Assembly: GCA_949358305.1 (NCBI GenBank)
Contig: OX442319.1
Location: 1,054,001 to 1,118,000 of the forward strand
Origin: Strigamia acuminata
Taxonomy: Eukaryota > Arthropoda > Chilopoda > Geophilomorpha > Linotaeniidae
DNA length: 64,000 nt
Direction of reading: 5' to 3'
The translations under genes and the position numbers were made by a program. The notes under the pieces are model-generated. The model made no database searches and was not told the origin of the DNA. It saw only the letters and a program-made list of their open reading frames with translations. This document shows, piece after piece, positions 53,495-64,000 of the stretch (the stretch's first letter is position 1; every line of letters begins with the position of its first letter).

Positions 53495-55081
53495 AGGTGC
53501 GCGTCATAAGTATAGAATAATCAGTTATTTTGTAATATTTTTTTTTACGCTTCATCTGGAATCATACCAATTTTTTTATAGATGTATTTTGTCATTAGAA
53601 TTCGTTTAAAATTAACACATTTATAATTTTAATGGAAAAATAAATTTGACAGTGATTATACACAAAAATGGGGGTGACAAAAGTATAGAATATTTCAAGT
53701 TATAACAATTAGGAGTGAATTTACAGCAGTCAAAAGTAATTTAATTACTTAAATATGTTAAATTGAACTTCCATTTTTAGAAATTACTTTAAAAATTCGA
53801 CTTGGCATAGAATCAATTAGTTTTTCCCATGTTACTTTTCCAATCTCCTCCCAACACTCAAATATTGCTTGCTTCAGTTCATGTACGGAAGTAAACTGCC
53901 TGCCATGGGCATAAACCATTCTGGCAAGGATGCCCCACATGTTTTCCATTGGATTTAAATCCGGACTTCTAGCTGGCCATTCCAGAACAGTCATTTTTTT
54001 CCACAGGAACCACTCTTTTGTTGACTTTGAGGTGTGTATCGATGCATTGTCTTGCTGAAACACCCATTTATTGCCACCAATTTTCTGTCCAAATGGCAAC
54101 AAATGCATGCTCAACACTTCCTGATACTTTCTTGAATCTTGCCGTCCTTCCATTATTGCAATGTTTGTCTGTCCTTTCTGTCCAAATGCCGCCCAAACCA
54201 TCACAGATCCACCACCATTCTGCCTACTGTAAAAGCTCCTCTCTTCTTTTCTTAAATCGTGCCAATAGTTACGCCAACCATCAGGACCATCCAAATTGAA
54301 TTTTTTTCATCAGAAAAAACCACATGGTTCCATTCTTTGGTCCAGGACATCTTTGTTTTGGCCCAATCAAAGCGTTTCAATTTATGGGCTTCAGTTAGCC
54401 ATGGTTTTACAGCCATTTTTTGATAATGAAGATGATCACATTTGTTTAGTCTCCTTTGAATTGTTCGTTTTGACACTATAGCACCTAGATTTGCACGAAT
54501 TTCACTTGCAGACAACAGCTGAGTCGATGCCAGGCGCAAAATATTCCTGTCCTCTCGCTGAGTCGTCACTTTTGGTCTTCCCCGTCTTGCTTTCACATTT
54601 GGTTTTCGTTTTTGGGTTTGGACTTTTGAGATAATTGATTGATTTCTTCTTAATTTACGTGCAATTTGTTGTTGGGAGAGGCCCAGTGCTTTTAATCGCC
54701 ATATTTCAGCAATTTCAACAGTGGTTACATGTTTTCCACGAGGCATTGCTTCAAAACACCAAATCGAAAGTTATACAATTCAAAAACGGCGGTTATTTGA
54801 TGATGCAATCACTGATTAACCAATGAGACAAAGACAAGTCATGTGATGTTCATTTTATCCATTTTTTTTCATGAAACCTGAAATATTCTATACTTATGTC
54901 ACCCCCATTTTTGTGTAAAATTACTGCCAAATTTATTTTTCTATAAAAATTATAAATGTGTTAATTTTAAACGAATTCTAATGACAAAATACATTTATAA
55001 AAAAATTGGTATGATTCCAGATGAAGCGGAAAAAAAAATATTACAAAAAAACTGATTATTCTATACTTATGGCGCGCACCT
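53495..55081 (-). mobile_element. Tc1-type transposon, full length
   Basis: The 1587-bp element begins AGGTGCGCGTCATAAGTATA and ends with the complement, flanked by TA (53493-53494, 55082-55083). The inverted termini are about 200 bp long. They contain two related sites each: an outer GTCATAAGTATAGAATAATC (GCCATAAG on the right) and an inner GTGACAAAAGTATAGAATAT, i.e. the IR/DR arrangement of Tc1-like elements. It encodes a transposase on the minus strand that is split by a frameshift. Confidence 0.93.
53758..54746 (-). pseudogene. Tc1-like transposase, one frameshift
   Basis: The N-terminal frame (54746-54252) starts MPRGKHVTTVEIAEIWRLKA and has two helix-turn-helix units (LGLSQQQIARKL; SASEIRANLGAIVSKRTIQR) and the first catalytic Asp in HVVFSDEK. 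The C-terminal frame (54294-53758) has QQDNASIHTS and SPDLNPMENMW. The spacing from the second Asp to the Glu is 34 residues, giving the DD34E signature of Tc1. The two frames are out of phase at an A run near 54303-54309 (GATGAAAAAAATTC), where one base appears to be missing. Otherwise the protein has the usual length and intact catalytic residues, so the defect may be recent. Confidence 0.93.
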
Positions 55082-55089
55082 TAGGCATA

Positions 55090-56190
55090 TAGGCTGAATG
55101 CAAATAAGCTTATAAACGCCCGAGCTATTAAACGGTATGCGTCCCACACCATGGTAACCAGTCCCCAGGCTGCCATGGCGAAGACCATACCAGTCACAAT
55201 TGAGGGCCCTGTCTTGGATGATGAATCTGGAAATTTTATTTAACCAGTCTGGTGCGATGGGAAACACGTAAGAACCAAAAAAAAAAGATTTTAACATCTT
55301 GAAACTTGATGACATTTTCCACCTAAATTTGTCGACAATTTTGACAAATACTTTTAAAAACTTCTAGAACATATAAAAAAGAGTGTGGGCTTAAGACCAC
55401 ACGATAGAAGTGAAACGTCTTCACTTATTCCAAATTCAATTATCCTAATCGTCAAGTGCTCTATGGGTTTATGTTGTGTTCTGTTTGAAAATAGTTATGC
55501 TTGTAACCACAGTGATTTAACTTCTTCAATTGTCCTGTATTGTTCTTTTCCCACTGTTGCCCGCATGCATTGTTCACCGCCCTTCTCCTCACTGTTACGT
55601 CGCTTCCATCACCCATTGTTGCCATTTTCGATTAGAAAAAGCTGCTGTGCGCCAAAAGAAGTTTCACTTCAAAAGTTTTACAAAGTTTAATCAAGGGCCC
55701 CATTTTTGAAGAAAGTGTGTTAGTGTATTAATAAAAATGATGTTTAAAATGATTGAGACTGAGACATGTACCTGGCGCCTACGGGCTGTTTTTATGCAAA
55801 TAAATTGTACACGGGCACTTCCGTTTTAACCTCAACCACGTGTGTCGCCTCAACTACACCAATACACAGATTCTCATCAAAAATGCATAGTTCTAATCTC
55901 TCGAAATGATTCTTGGTTAAATCCAGGGCCTGCACCTCCACTTGGTTGTGGGGGACTGCAATAGGCGCACGAGAGGTGAGAGAGCTGCACCAAATACGGC
56001 TGCAGAAAAGTGATCAGTGCGCAGGGGCAGCTGGTCACACACTTAACAAACTGTAGGGTGGGAGGATGAATAAACTTTTGAAGATAAACTTTTTTAAGCA
56101 TAAAAAACTCTACCACCTATGGGCAAACTGGAATCAATGATCACGTTGCCGCAACGTGCTATTTTCGCAAAGGGTACAACATTCAACCAA
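55090..56190. other. No gene recognised
   Basis: Short frames on both strands (for example 55385-55690) have no recognised domain. No repeat with clear boundaries was seen. Confidence 0.45.
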
Positions 56191-56194
56191 ATCT

Positions 56195-56375
56195 CTGACG
56201 TGGGTTACCGAATCCCATTCCGAAACTTTCCGAACCGAATCCCCGAATCCTTAAATTTTATATAAATTTAAATTTTTTTTTCAAAAATTGGACAAAAGTT
56301 AAAATATTGTCGACTTGAAAGATTCGAATCTATGGCACACAGATTCTGATTGCAGTACCCCTCGTGTGACATCTC
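56195..56375. repeat. GATTCGG-rich dispersed repeat (copy 2), inverted relative to copy 1
   Basis: On the minus strand it follows copy 1 (20292-20540) in order: GAATC words, CGACAATATT, TTTTGTCCAATTTTTGAAAA, TATAAAATTTAAGGATTCGG and GGGATTCGG. The minus-strand start carries GGGGTAC, like the copy 1 end. Confidence 0.6.
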
Positions 56376-56384
56376 ATTCACAAT

Positions 56385-56560
56385 CATTTTCATTTTCATT
56401 TTTCATTTTTTCATCTCATTTTCATTTTCATTTTTCATTTTTTCATCTCATTTTTTGGCAAAAATTCGCTGTTTTTGGCAAAGATTGGCTGTTTTTGGCA
56501 AAAATTCGCTGTTTTTGGCAAAGATTGGCTGTTTTTTATGATTTTGGCCAAAATTATAAT
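56385..56560. repeat. Two adjacent tandem repeats
   Basis: A unit of about 35 bp rich in CATTTTCATTTTTCATTTTTT is duplicated (about 56387-56455). It is followed by about two copies of a 42-bp unit made of two 21-bp halves (TTTTTGGCAAAAATTCGCTG, TTTTTGGCAAAGATTGGCTG; about 56453-56538). The Phe-rich frames across it are artefacts. Similar TTTTGGCC/AAAATCG words occur near 61120-61220. Confidence 0.8.
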
Positions 56561-57097
56561 GATTGTGGCCAAAAGTAGAATGATTTTGGTCTTTTAATAA
56601 ATTTTTAGGCAAAAATTTAAATTTTTGATTGAAAGAATTGAAATCGAGCCATTGGTTCACGTGATTTAGTCAAATCAAACAGATGTATTTCTAAACAAAA
56701 TTTGTTACTGACACTATTAAATTTGTAATTGACTGCAACCCTTTCTGTTTTTAACCATGAATACGACGTCGAGAAATTTAACTTCTGCTGTGCGGTCTTA
56801 AGCACATGCTCCTTTTTATTTCTCTAGTTTCATTCCAAATTGGTAACGTTTTCATTGATTTTTAAAACCAACCTTTCAAAACTAATTGCTTTAGAATCTG
56901 CAATTTCACTTCGGCTTCAAAATGTTGAGTGTCTACTCAGCATTGTGAAATGGTTTCTTGTTTGCTCAAGAAAGCCAGATTACTTTAGTGACATTGAAGA
57001 TTTGAGTGAATCGTGTTTTCAAATTGCTGTAGGCTATGTCTAAACTCATTGTTTCGCTGAAAATTCTGAGAATTTAAAGCCCAAAAAATACAAAAGT

Positions 57098-57247
57098 AAC
57101 AACAACAACAACAACAACAACATCAACAACAATAATAATAATAAGAAGAAGAATAATAATAAGAATAATAACAATAATAATAATAACAATAATAATAATA
57201 ACAATAATAATAATAACAATAATAATAATAACAATAATAATAACAAC

Positions 57248-57287
<40 letters not shown>

Positions 57288-57288
57288 T
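57098..57288 (-). repeat. Microsatellite tail (AAC/AAT)n at LINE 3' end
   Basis: About 190 bp of AAC, AAT and AAG triplets on the plus strand lie directly after (in minus-strand orientation) the LINE sequence at 57291-58063. They are therefore likely its 3' terminal (ATT)n-type tail that expanded. Poly-Leu and poly-Tyr frames here are artefacts. Confidence 0.75.
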
Positions 57289-57290
57289 GA

Positions 57291-58063
57291 GTGTTTATTT
57301 CTCATAAGAAAACAGCACAATGCCTATAAGGAGGAACACCCCTAAAAACAAAAGCGTAAAAATAAAGTAATGAAATCAACCAGGAAATCAGACTCGCACT
57401 CACAACAAAGACAAAAGTCAAAAAGAGAAGGCGGTACAGAATCAAAGTCGGGGCGCGAAACGACAACAAACATCTCGCAAAGTACAAGGACATATCAAAG
57501 ACAGGGAGGCAATTGCAGCTGTTGCTCACACGGTTGATCAGCAGCCTAAGGTCACCAGTATTAAAAACATAGGGCATAGATCTAGACCCACGAGTAAAAG
57601 ATGGAATGGAAGCTTAAAACTCAAATAATCAAGTTTGATAAACCATGCTATAAAAACTCAAATGGTTCAGCTCGGCAGATCCACCCTGCATGAAGCCAAA
57701 CTTATTAACAACAATAAAATCCTCCAACCTTGCCCAAAACCCAACCAACGCAGACAGCTCAAAAACCTTAGTAACACAACTCAGCAAAGAAATGGACTTG
57801 TAGTTGCGGATGGAAGTACACATGCCGCTTTTGTGAATTGGGACTTTGAGGGCGGCCTTCCACGCAGAAGGAAAGACTCAGAAGGAAAGACACCACTAGA
57901 GAGAGAAAGGTTAAACAAGTATGTCAAAGGCAAGAATTTACAAAATCTCAATCTCATCAAAATAAAACTCAGAATACCATCGGAACCACAGGGCTTCTTG
58001 AGACACGGCCCAGAGAAGCAACAACAAGATCAGCACCCACAAGGCATGGAATATCTACAGTAG
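57291..58063 (-). pseudogene. Non-LTR retrotransposon (LINE) relic
   Basis: On the minus strand the upstream part contains the start of a LINE reverse transcriptase: a FPSESFLLRGRPPSKSQF region corresponding to the G-x-FP-x-x-W-K segment, then IRNYKSISLLSCVTKVFE (NYRPISLLS motif) and EDFIVVNKFGFMQGGSAELN. After about 57630 the catalytic palm is missing and the sequence jumps to a 3'-terminal segment ending RGVPPYRHCAVFL before the microsatellite tail. Several frame changes occur. The clade is not resolved. Confidence 0.75.
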
Positions 58064-58069
58064 ACAAGC

Positions 58070-60420
58070 GTGTTATATCCTTGGTGGTAATCGTTAAATC
58101 GCCTACTCAAACTCAAACTCCGTGGTTTATCTTACCCGTGATCGTTATTACCCAAATAATATGCACTATATAGTTTATTACTGGGCTTAACGTCTTACAA
58201 CAAATGTGATATTGAACAATGGATTATCCAAGACAGCGCCTCTGGTTCAGCATGGTCGCAGGAACAATGGAGTTGTCTTGGGTCTCACTGTTGGTCATCA
58301 TACGGGTCCGTACATCAGACGCAGTGGAATGCTCAACGAGCCTGCTCAACGAGCCTTCTCTCCGAGCCTATTTGATCTAAGGAGTTTTAGGGCCGCGAAT
58401 ACTTTGAATCGGAAGTTATTCCTCATAACGTTTCTGGCACCTAGTGGATGAAAGAGCCCGCCCGCCCCACTGCATCATGACAACTTTCCAAGCAGTTATC
58501 CAAGATAAGGGTTGCAACAACAACAAAACAATAAAAACAATAAAAACAACAAAAACAACAACAACAACAAACAAACAAACAAACAAAAGTAAAAAAGAAG
58601 GAAAAGTGATCAAGCTACAAAGGGAAACAAACCAGCACAAAGTTGAAAATTGAAAAAGTTTTGAAACTCAATTTCAGATTCCAAAGGACTTTAAATTTTA
58701 AAGTTATCCTTTTTTACACTTAGAAGAATGAAATAAGAAGAAAAAAAGTAATGGTATTTATATCTGTTGGTGGCTTCACACAAAATTACCTTGTGGAAAT
58801 AGCACGACCAAACCCCTCATAAAAAGGACCTGTGCAATTGAAGGATTTTCTAGACAGGAGTTATTTTACCTCATGTGTTCGCTTCCCTGCATTACGCAAT
58901 GCACTTAATTCTTGATTATTCAAGACGCCTGCTATGTGTTTTTTTTGCAAATAAAACACTTGTAATTTTACCGTAACATTGTCCGCATCGTACATTGTTT
59001 CTCCGCTATCACAGAATTATATTTAGTACCGTATACACTATGACCGGGTGCCATTAAATAAAATTAAACTACGAGTACTAGTGGCTAAGCAATTACTTGC
59101 TCTTTTCCTATTCTGGAAGGCCGGAATTGATCGTTTGTCATGATTAGAAGTTAAAAGTAAAGCTAATTTGTCAAATGTCACAATGGATTAAGATTTATGA
59201 ATAATTTATGTCAACTGTTAATTTAAAAATGTCATTAATTCAAGTGTCGATCATTAAACAGACAATAAAAATTAAAAATCAATAGGCCCATTCAAAGATT
59301 ACCCGACATTTTCGGTTACTGAATCAAGTTCAGGGTCGATTGGATTCCCAAAAATCGTGTGAACATAAACAGAAGATATTATTTTATTTTGATTAGTTAT
59401 TGAAGTTATGTTAAGCTTAACGGAGTGTATGCGACAAGAGACTTGAAAACTGAATTAATTTTTATTTTTAAACTTTGGCTTGATACTTGATATACCCATA
59501 TCGCATGGACGTTTTGGGTCAATCTGACCAATGGGGTCGGATTGACAACTAGTGACAAATAACAAGGATGCCGGGAATGTTTGATATTCCAACAGTTACC
59601 GGTATGTATAGTTTTCAAGAGTTTGTAATTATTACTAATAGGAATTATTTTTAAGCCAAGAATAAAAGTTTTGTATTATTTTGTAATTCAAATCTCAAGT
59701 CATTATTTTATTTTATATCTGAATTTTGAGCAACAACTAGTGTTCTTGGGCCATATTTCAATTATCTGGATATACTGTATAGCTTAGATTTCACGAACCC
59801 TTTAATATAACATCGTTTATTGAGTGCATTCATCATTTCAACAACCCAAAGACATAACAATCCTACATACTCGTACAGTACAAGTAAGTAATTTAATCCT
59901 TTGAGATTAATTTTGTTACAAACAATGTAATAAACAATTCAATTCAAATGTTAACAAAATGTTAGATCTGCGTCCAACTTTGTTTGGAATTTTGTTTGCA
60001 TATCGATAAATAAAAATGCAAGCAAACTTACTTACAGTACCGGTATTGTCTTTTTTTTCCTTTTTTTTAAAAATAGAATTACATGAGCAATTTCAATTAT
60101 TTTTATTTAACCAACACCAGATCCATTCTGACACTTCATTTTTCATCAGTTGGTACATGAATTATCGCTCCTGCATTTCCTCCATGTCATTAAAGTAATA
60201 AATGATGAGATTAAGCTTTCCGTATAATCAAATTTTGCAACATTTTTCATTTATTTTCCCCTTTTGAGTTTCCACCTCACTTGTCGTGTTTAATCAAATT
60301 TCTCAGCCTTTTTTCGCTGACACTGCTCCCATTTTTATCCTCCGAAATACAAGAGATGAATGCTAAATAATGCATGACAAAGTTGATTTTACACCCAATT
60401 TAACAAAATTTACGCTCAGT
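58070..60420. other. No gene recognised; (AAC)n tract
   Basis: An A/C-rich simple repeat ((AAC)n and (AAAC)n) lies at about 58517-58588. Otherwise AT-rich sequence without supported frames. Confidence 0.5.
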
Positions 60421-60427
60421 TAATATA

Positions 60428-60506
60428 CGAGGTAGCCCACATAAAACCGGCCCGACAATGCAAGAAGGGTTACTATTGTTAGATCGCTTTTATTTCGGCC
60501 ACCCGG
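60428..60506. mobile_element. 79-bp deletion derivative of the CCGG-ended foldback MITE
   Basis: The left end CGAGGTAGCCCACATAAAAC then CGGCCCGACAATGCAAGAAG, and the right end CTTTTATTTCGGCCACCCGG, match the two ends of the element at 51496-52540 and are flanked by TA (60426-60427, 60507-60508). Nearly all internal sequence is gone. Confidence 0.75.
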
Positions 60507-60509
60507 TAT

Positions 60510-61540
60510 AAATGAATAGATAAATAAATAAATAAATAAATAGTTTCAACAGTCTGCACAAATGAAATTGCGAAAAAATTTATTGAATTGTCACTTATAC
60601 TATGCACAAAATCCAATCATGAAAGTAAATCTTAATCTTTGTGTAAGTAGACCAAACAGCTACTTTGGTCCACATTTTTTTTAAATCTTCAATAACTTTT
60701 AAACGAATTATCAGATTTTCACCAAATTTTTGACAGAATGTACTGTAGATACAGAAGTATAAATTCTGTTTCTGTTATCAAAATAAATTCTAGACCCACC
60801 CTTTTTCTATTTCTTTTTAAATAAAGGATGTGGTCAATATCTCACCCCTGCAAGGTGGTGTGTTTGACCATGCACAAGAAATCGCTGAAAAATAAAAAAA
60901 AAACCATTTTATTTAAAAGCTAGTTTGGGCTATGTGTTTAAGACCGCACGGTAGAAATTAAACTTCTTGACGTGTAAATTGTAATTTGTAATTTTTAGTA
61001 TTTATTTTCGTACCCAATTAATTTTCGTAGCCAATTATGTTTGAACTGAACCTGAACCTGAACCACTGGCCAATCCAGGGAGTGACCAAAACTTCCAATT
61101 TAGAACCAAAAAATTCACCCTGAGACCAAAATCGTTCTATTTTTGGTCAACATCATTTTATTTTTGCCAAAATCGTTCTATTTCGGGCCGAAATAATTTT
61201 TTTTTTCCAAAAACAGCCAATTTTGAATCAAAAACTAGCTAAAGAAGTTTTGCTTCATAAATATTTGCGACTCATTTTATGAGTTGCTGACATTTTTAAA
61301 CAAATTTTATGGATCAATAATTTTATTTCGTATAAAAAAATCATTACTTTCAGAGCCTTCATTCATTTCTTTTTTAACACAGTTAAACATTTTAATCACA
61401 GTTCTTATCACGGGTAATTTTATAATTTTGTGTCTTTTATGGCCCTAAGAGACTAATAAGGCCATAACAATGAAAAATTAAAAATTAAAAGTTTGTCATG
61501 AACCAGTTTTTTGAGGTGTTATAAAAGGCGTTGAAAGGAC
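60510..61540. other. No gene recognised
   Basis: AT-rich sequence with a (AAAT)n tract at about 60520-60545. No supported frames. Confidence 0.5.
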
Positions 61541-61615
61541 GCCTGGTTAGTGGTTACTAGTCACTGGGAGATAGAGCCTGGTTTGAACTCTGGGTCGTCA
61601 GTGGAAAGTCTGCCT
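61541..61615 (+). repeat. Possible tRNA-derived (SINE-like) segment
   Basis: GACGCCTGGTTAGTGGTTA resembles a tRNA box A region, and GGTTTGAACTCTGGG, about 30 bases later, resembles box B (GGTTCGANNCC) with one change. No cloverleaf could be drawn confidently and no second copy was found in the window, so this is a weak call. Confidence 0.25.
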
Positions 61616-61619
61616 GCTT

Positions 61620-62860
61620 GAGGTGGCAAATGATCCCCAGAGTTCAATCTGCACACAAATTTAATTGCCGACGGGTATCTTGAAGCTGTAAAATTAAAGA
61701 ATAGCGAAGGAGATATCAATCAGCTTACCTACGGTATGTGATGCAAATCAATTAAGATAGGTATTAATCAAAATGAAATCTAATCGATATCAAGATGTTA
61801 AGTCTAGCAGGTACCTAGGACGATCAGGTAACTAGGTAAATCGTAAATACTAACTAGTAAATACATCAGTAATTCTGCAGTTGTAACTGCATTAAAGGCT
61901 CCAGAAGCTTGTCATCCACGTATAAAAAGTGTAAATGGGACTGCATTACGCATGAGAAAGATAAATACATAACGCTAAGTAAGATGCATGAAAATATTGA
62001 CTGGTCGTGGGTTGTCTTAGGCCCAGTCAGCTCATTGTTTATAGTGGCAGCTCTAACCTTGTCCCAAAGCAGGTGTCAAGAGCTTACCAAGAGGAGAAGG
62101 AAGATGGCCATATTCCAATGGTTGACTTCACTATCTTATTCAAAGAATCAATCAGTCAGCTTCTTACCACCATCAGAGTCACATGATAATATTTTGACCG
62201 TATTAGTGTTTTTGTTGATGATCCCTGTTTGAGGGTAAAATTCCTTTGTATGCACCTACACAATGTGATACTGTTGGTTGCTGTTTTCTCATCATTCACC
62301 ATTAATGTAAAGTGCATACAGTATGATTGTTTTATTCAATTACCTATGGCTGAAACTTCATAAGATGGTAGCAGCAAGTGTGGTTTAACTCGAACCAGCA
62401 ATCTCAACTGTAAGAACAGTTTAAAACCGAAAAATGAGGCCCGAAAAGTTCTCCACAATAAGCTCGCAACGGGCTCAAACCTCATAACAAAGACGACACA
62501 AGACAAGCCGTAACAAAGACGATAAGACTACAAGAGAAGCAACGAGAAACATTGGGCCGTGCAATGTCCATCCAAACATTGTCTTGACGGCCATCAAGTT
62601 GTAACAATCTAACTAACTAACTTGTAGACAAGACGCCCCCTCCCCCTAGAATAGTGCACTACAATTATTTTTGCAAAATTATGTAAAATTTTATGTAAAA
62701 TTTTATGTAAAATTTAATGCACCAGTAGATGAATTAGGGCACGGAAGATAGCCTTGCTTAAAAATGGGTCACGATGCTAAAACGTTTGGGAACCCCTGTT
62801 CTAAAACACAATCGGGATTATTACAATGTCCAATCGATAATTTTGCTGTGTTCGGACTTC
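61620..62860. other. No gene recognised
   Basis: One open frame (61909-62232, 107 codons) has a hydrophobic segment but no recognised domain or splice context. Nothing else was seen. Confidence 0.45.
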
Positions 62861-62864
62861 ACTG

Positions 62865-63047
62865 CATGTTTTGTGTAGTGACGTTATCTTTGCCTCAGGC
62901 GCTGTACCCCCAGCGCCACCTTGTAGCTTGACCCCGAATAAACTTCACTTGTTAGTTCTTAGCCTAATATGACTGACCTTTCATTTCAACCATCCTCAAC
63001 ATAATTCACAATTAGTAAGATATATACTAAATGGCGACGAGATAAGG
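62865..63047 (+). repeat. Gypsy LTR 3' part and primer binding site
   Basis: An LTR-like stretch with AATAAA near 62936 leads to TGGCGACGAGATAAGG at 63032, which begins with TGG and sits 194 bases before the gag ATG, as a tRNA primer binding site would. The LTR start cannot be fixed because the 3' LTR lies beyond the window; TGTTTTGTGTAG near 62869 is one candidate. Confidence 0.5.
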
Positions 63048-63225
63048 ATCCGAAATCCACGTTCAACGAATGAATCCATTAGTGACGCAAGTTTTATCGT
63101 GTTTTTCGAACTTTTTTACCGCTTTTTCGGCCCGTTGCTGACCACGCCGTCCCGACGTTAGGCCTACGTTCCATTGTCGTATTTTCCTCGCGTTTTTGTA
63201 CTCAACGCCGACTTTTGCCATCAAA

Positions 63226-64000
63226 ATGTCAGCTCTAAAAGGGACACCGCGGGAATACGACCCAACAGAGGATTGGGGCCTATATTGCAAGCGTATGACA
63301 AGCATTTTTGCTTGTAATAAAATCGTCGATGACCAAGAGAAGGTCCACACGCTGCTGTCGTACGTCGGCATGCCGACATTCAAGCAGCTGGACACGCTCG
63401 CGGCGCCGAAAGAAGCTGCTGACTTGAAATATGCGGACTTGGTGGCGTTAATGCAGAAGAATGCACGCCCGAAGCCGCTAGTGTTGGGAGAAATCCGCCG
63501 TTTTCACCGCCGTGATCGACTGCCGAATGAAACCGTGATGGAGTATTCTCTCGCTCTTCAGGACCTGGCCCAAAACTGTGAGTTCGCCGATAAAACCAAC
63601 AAATTAAGAAATCGCTTTCTTTGTGGCCTCCAGAATGAGCAAGTTCAGCAGGCGCTCACGTTGAAGAAAGATTTAACGTTCGACGACGCGGTCGAGTTCG
63701 CTGCCGCTGCAGAAGTGTCGCAAAAGAAATTTTCGACGATCGCGACGCAGAATGCGTTGGCGCTGCCGGTGCACAAACTCCAACACGACTCCAAACCACG
63801 TCACGATGCGTTTAAAGGTAGAAAACGCCCCTCGAGGGGCACTACCTCATCTCATGCAGTCCGCCAACCATCCAATTTGAAAGGAAATGCGTCGGTGTGT
63901 TCTGCTTGCGGCAGTAAGTCGCACACGCGTGAAGCGTGCCGCTTTCGCGATGCCACGTGCCACGGATGCGGGAAAACTGGCCACATCAAACCAGTTTGCC
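63226..64000 (+). CDS. Ty3/Gypsy Gag (capsid and two zinc knuckles), runs off the window
   Basis: The ATG at 63226 opens an uninterrupted frame of 258 codons to the window edge. The capsid region (EDWGLYCKRMTSIF, VHTLLSYVGMPTFKQL, IRRFHRRDRLPNETVMEYS, KLRNRFLCGLQNEQVQQAL) is like that of mag-type Gypsy elements. It is followed by two perfect knuckles, CSACGSKSHTREAC and CHGCGKTGHIKPVC. Base composition is clearly GC-richer than the flanks, with a CG-rich third-position pattern unlike the AT-rich surroundings. No stop or frameshift is seen, so this may be a young, possibly complete element whose pol lies to the right. Confidence 0.93.
   Translation, partial: MSALKGTPREYDPTEDWGLYCKRMTSIFACNKIVDDQEKVHTLLSYVGMPTFKQLDTLAAPKEAADLKYADLVALMQKNARPKPLVLGEIRRFHRRDRLPNETVMEYSLALQDLAQNCEFADKTNKLRNRFLCGLQNEQVQQALTLKKDLTFDDAVEFAAAAEVSQKKFSTIATQNALALPVHKLQHDSKPRHDAFKGRKRPSRGTTSSHAVRQPSNLKGNASVCSACGSKSHTREACRFRDATCHGCGKTGHIKPVC

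Noticed and set aside
57046-57320. Poly-Leu and poly-Tyr ORFs
   Set aside because: They translate the triplet microsatellite at the LINE 3' end.
61541-61615. Functional tRNA gene
   Set aside because: Box A and box B resemblance only; no acceptor stem or anticodon arm could be drawn.
63063-63395. 110-codon minus-strand ORF
   Set aside because: It overlaps the start of the Gypsy gag in antisense and has no motif.

Overview
This is AT-rich animal DNA. The evidence is a spliceosomal two-exon gene with clean donor, acceptor and poly(A) signals, a galaxin-type secreted cysteine-rich protein, and a repeat load (Tc1/mariner, hAT, PIF/Harbinger-like and foldback MITEs, a DIRS-type tyrosine-recombinase retroelement, Copia and Gypsy relics, a LINE tail) typical of marine invertebrates. 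The phylum cannot be fixed from the sequence alone. No rRNA gene, intact tRNA gene, CRISPR array or bacterial-style operon is visible.

Layout. 1-5.8 kb is a nest: one Ty1/Copia copy in pieces (180-640, then 2715-5398), split by an LTR-like segment, a Gypsy protease relic, a hAT MITE and a TATACTC-family MITE. 5.8-12.6 kb is mostly featureless. 12.6-13.45 kb is a TATACTC-family element full of CCAATGGCGAA repeats. 16.5-20.2 kb is a young LTR retrotransposon on the minus strand with near-identical 588-bp LTRs, a 4-bp target duplication, gag reading frames and no pol. 22.2-25.0 kb holds the one convincing host gene, a secreted galaxin-like protein. 25-28 kb has two minisatellites. 29.4-34.3 kb is a DIRS-type retroelement with open gag-RT-RNase H and tyrosine recombinase frames and an elaborate inverted-repeat end. 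34.6-48 kb is a mosaic of MITEs plus a Copia relic and a possible host promoter with first exon near 42.9 kb. 49.9-52.5 kb has a FLYWCH zinc-finger ORF and two foldback elements. 53.5-55.1 kb is a full-length Tc1-type transposon broken by one frameshift. 57-58 kb is a LINE 3' region. The window ends inside an intact-looking Gypsy gag (63,226 on).

How things fit together. The retroelements supply coding capacity in cis (DIRS, Gypsy). Most small elements carry only the terminal repeats of families whose transposase is elsewhere. Three MITEs share TA-flanked ends with Tc1/mariner, four share a TATACTC terminus and a GGCTCG-CCAATG core, and several have CAGGG ends with 8-bp duplications (hAT). 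The most unusual observations are: (i) the pol-less LTR element, with a canonical A AAA AAC slippery heptamer leading into a 124-codon downstream frame; (ii) arrays of a CCAATGGCGAA 11-mer in alternating orientation inside two otherwise different elements; (iii) a strong excess of the palindrome TACCGGTA across the window; and (iv) the 97-bp perfect inverted repeat at the DIRS 3' end.
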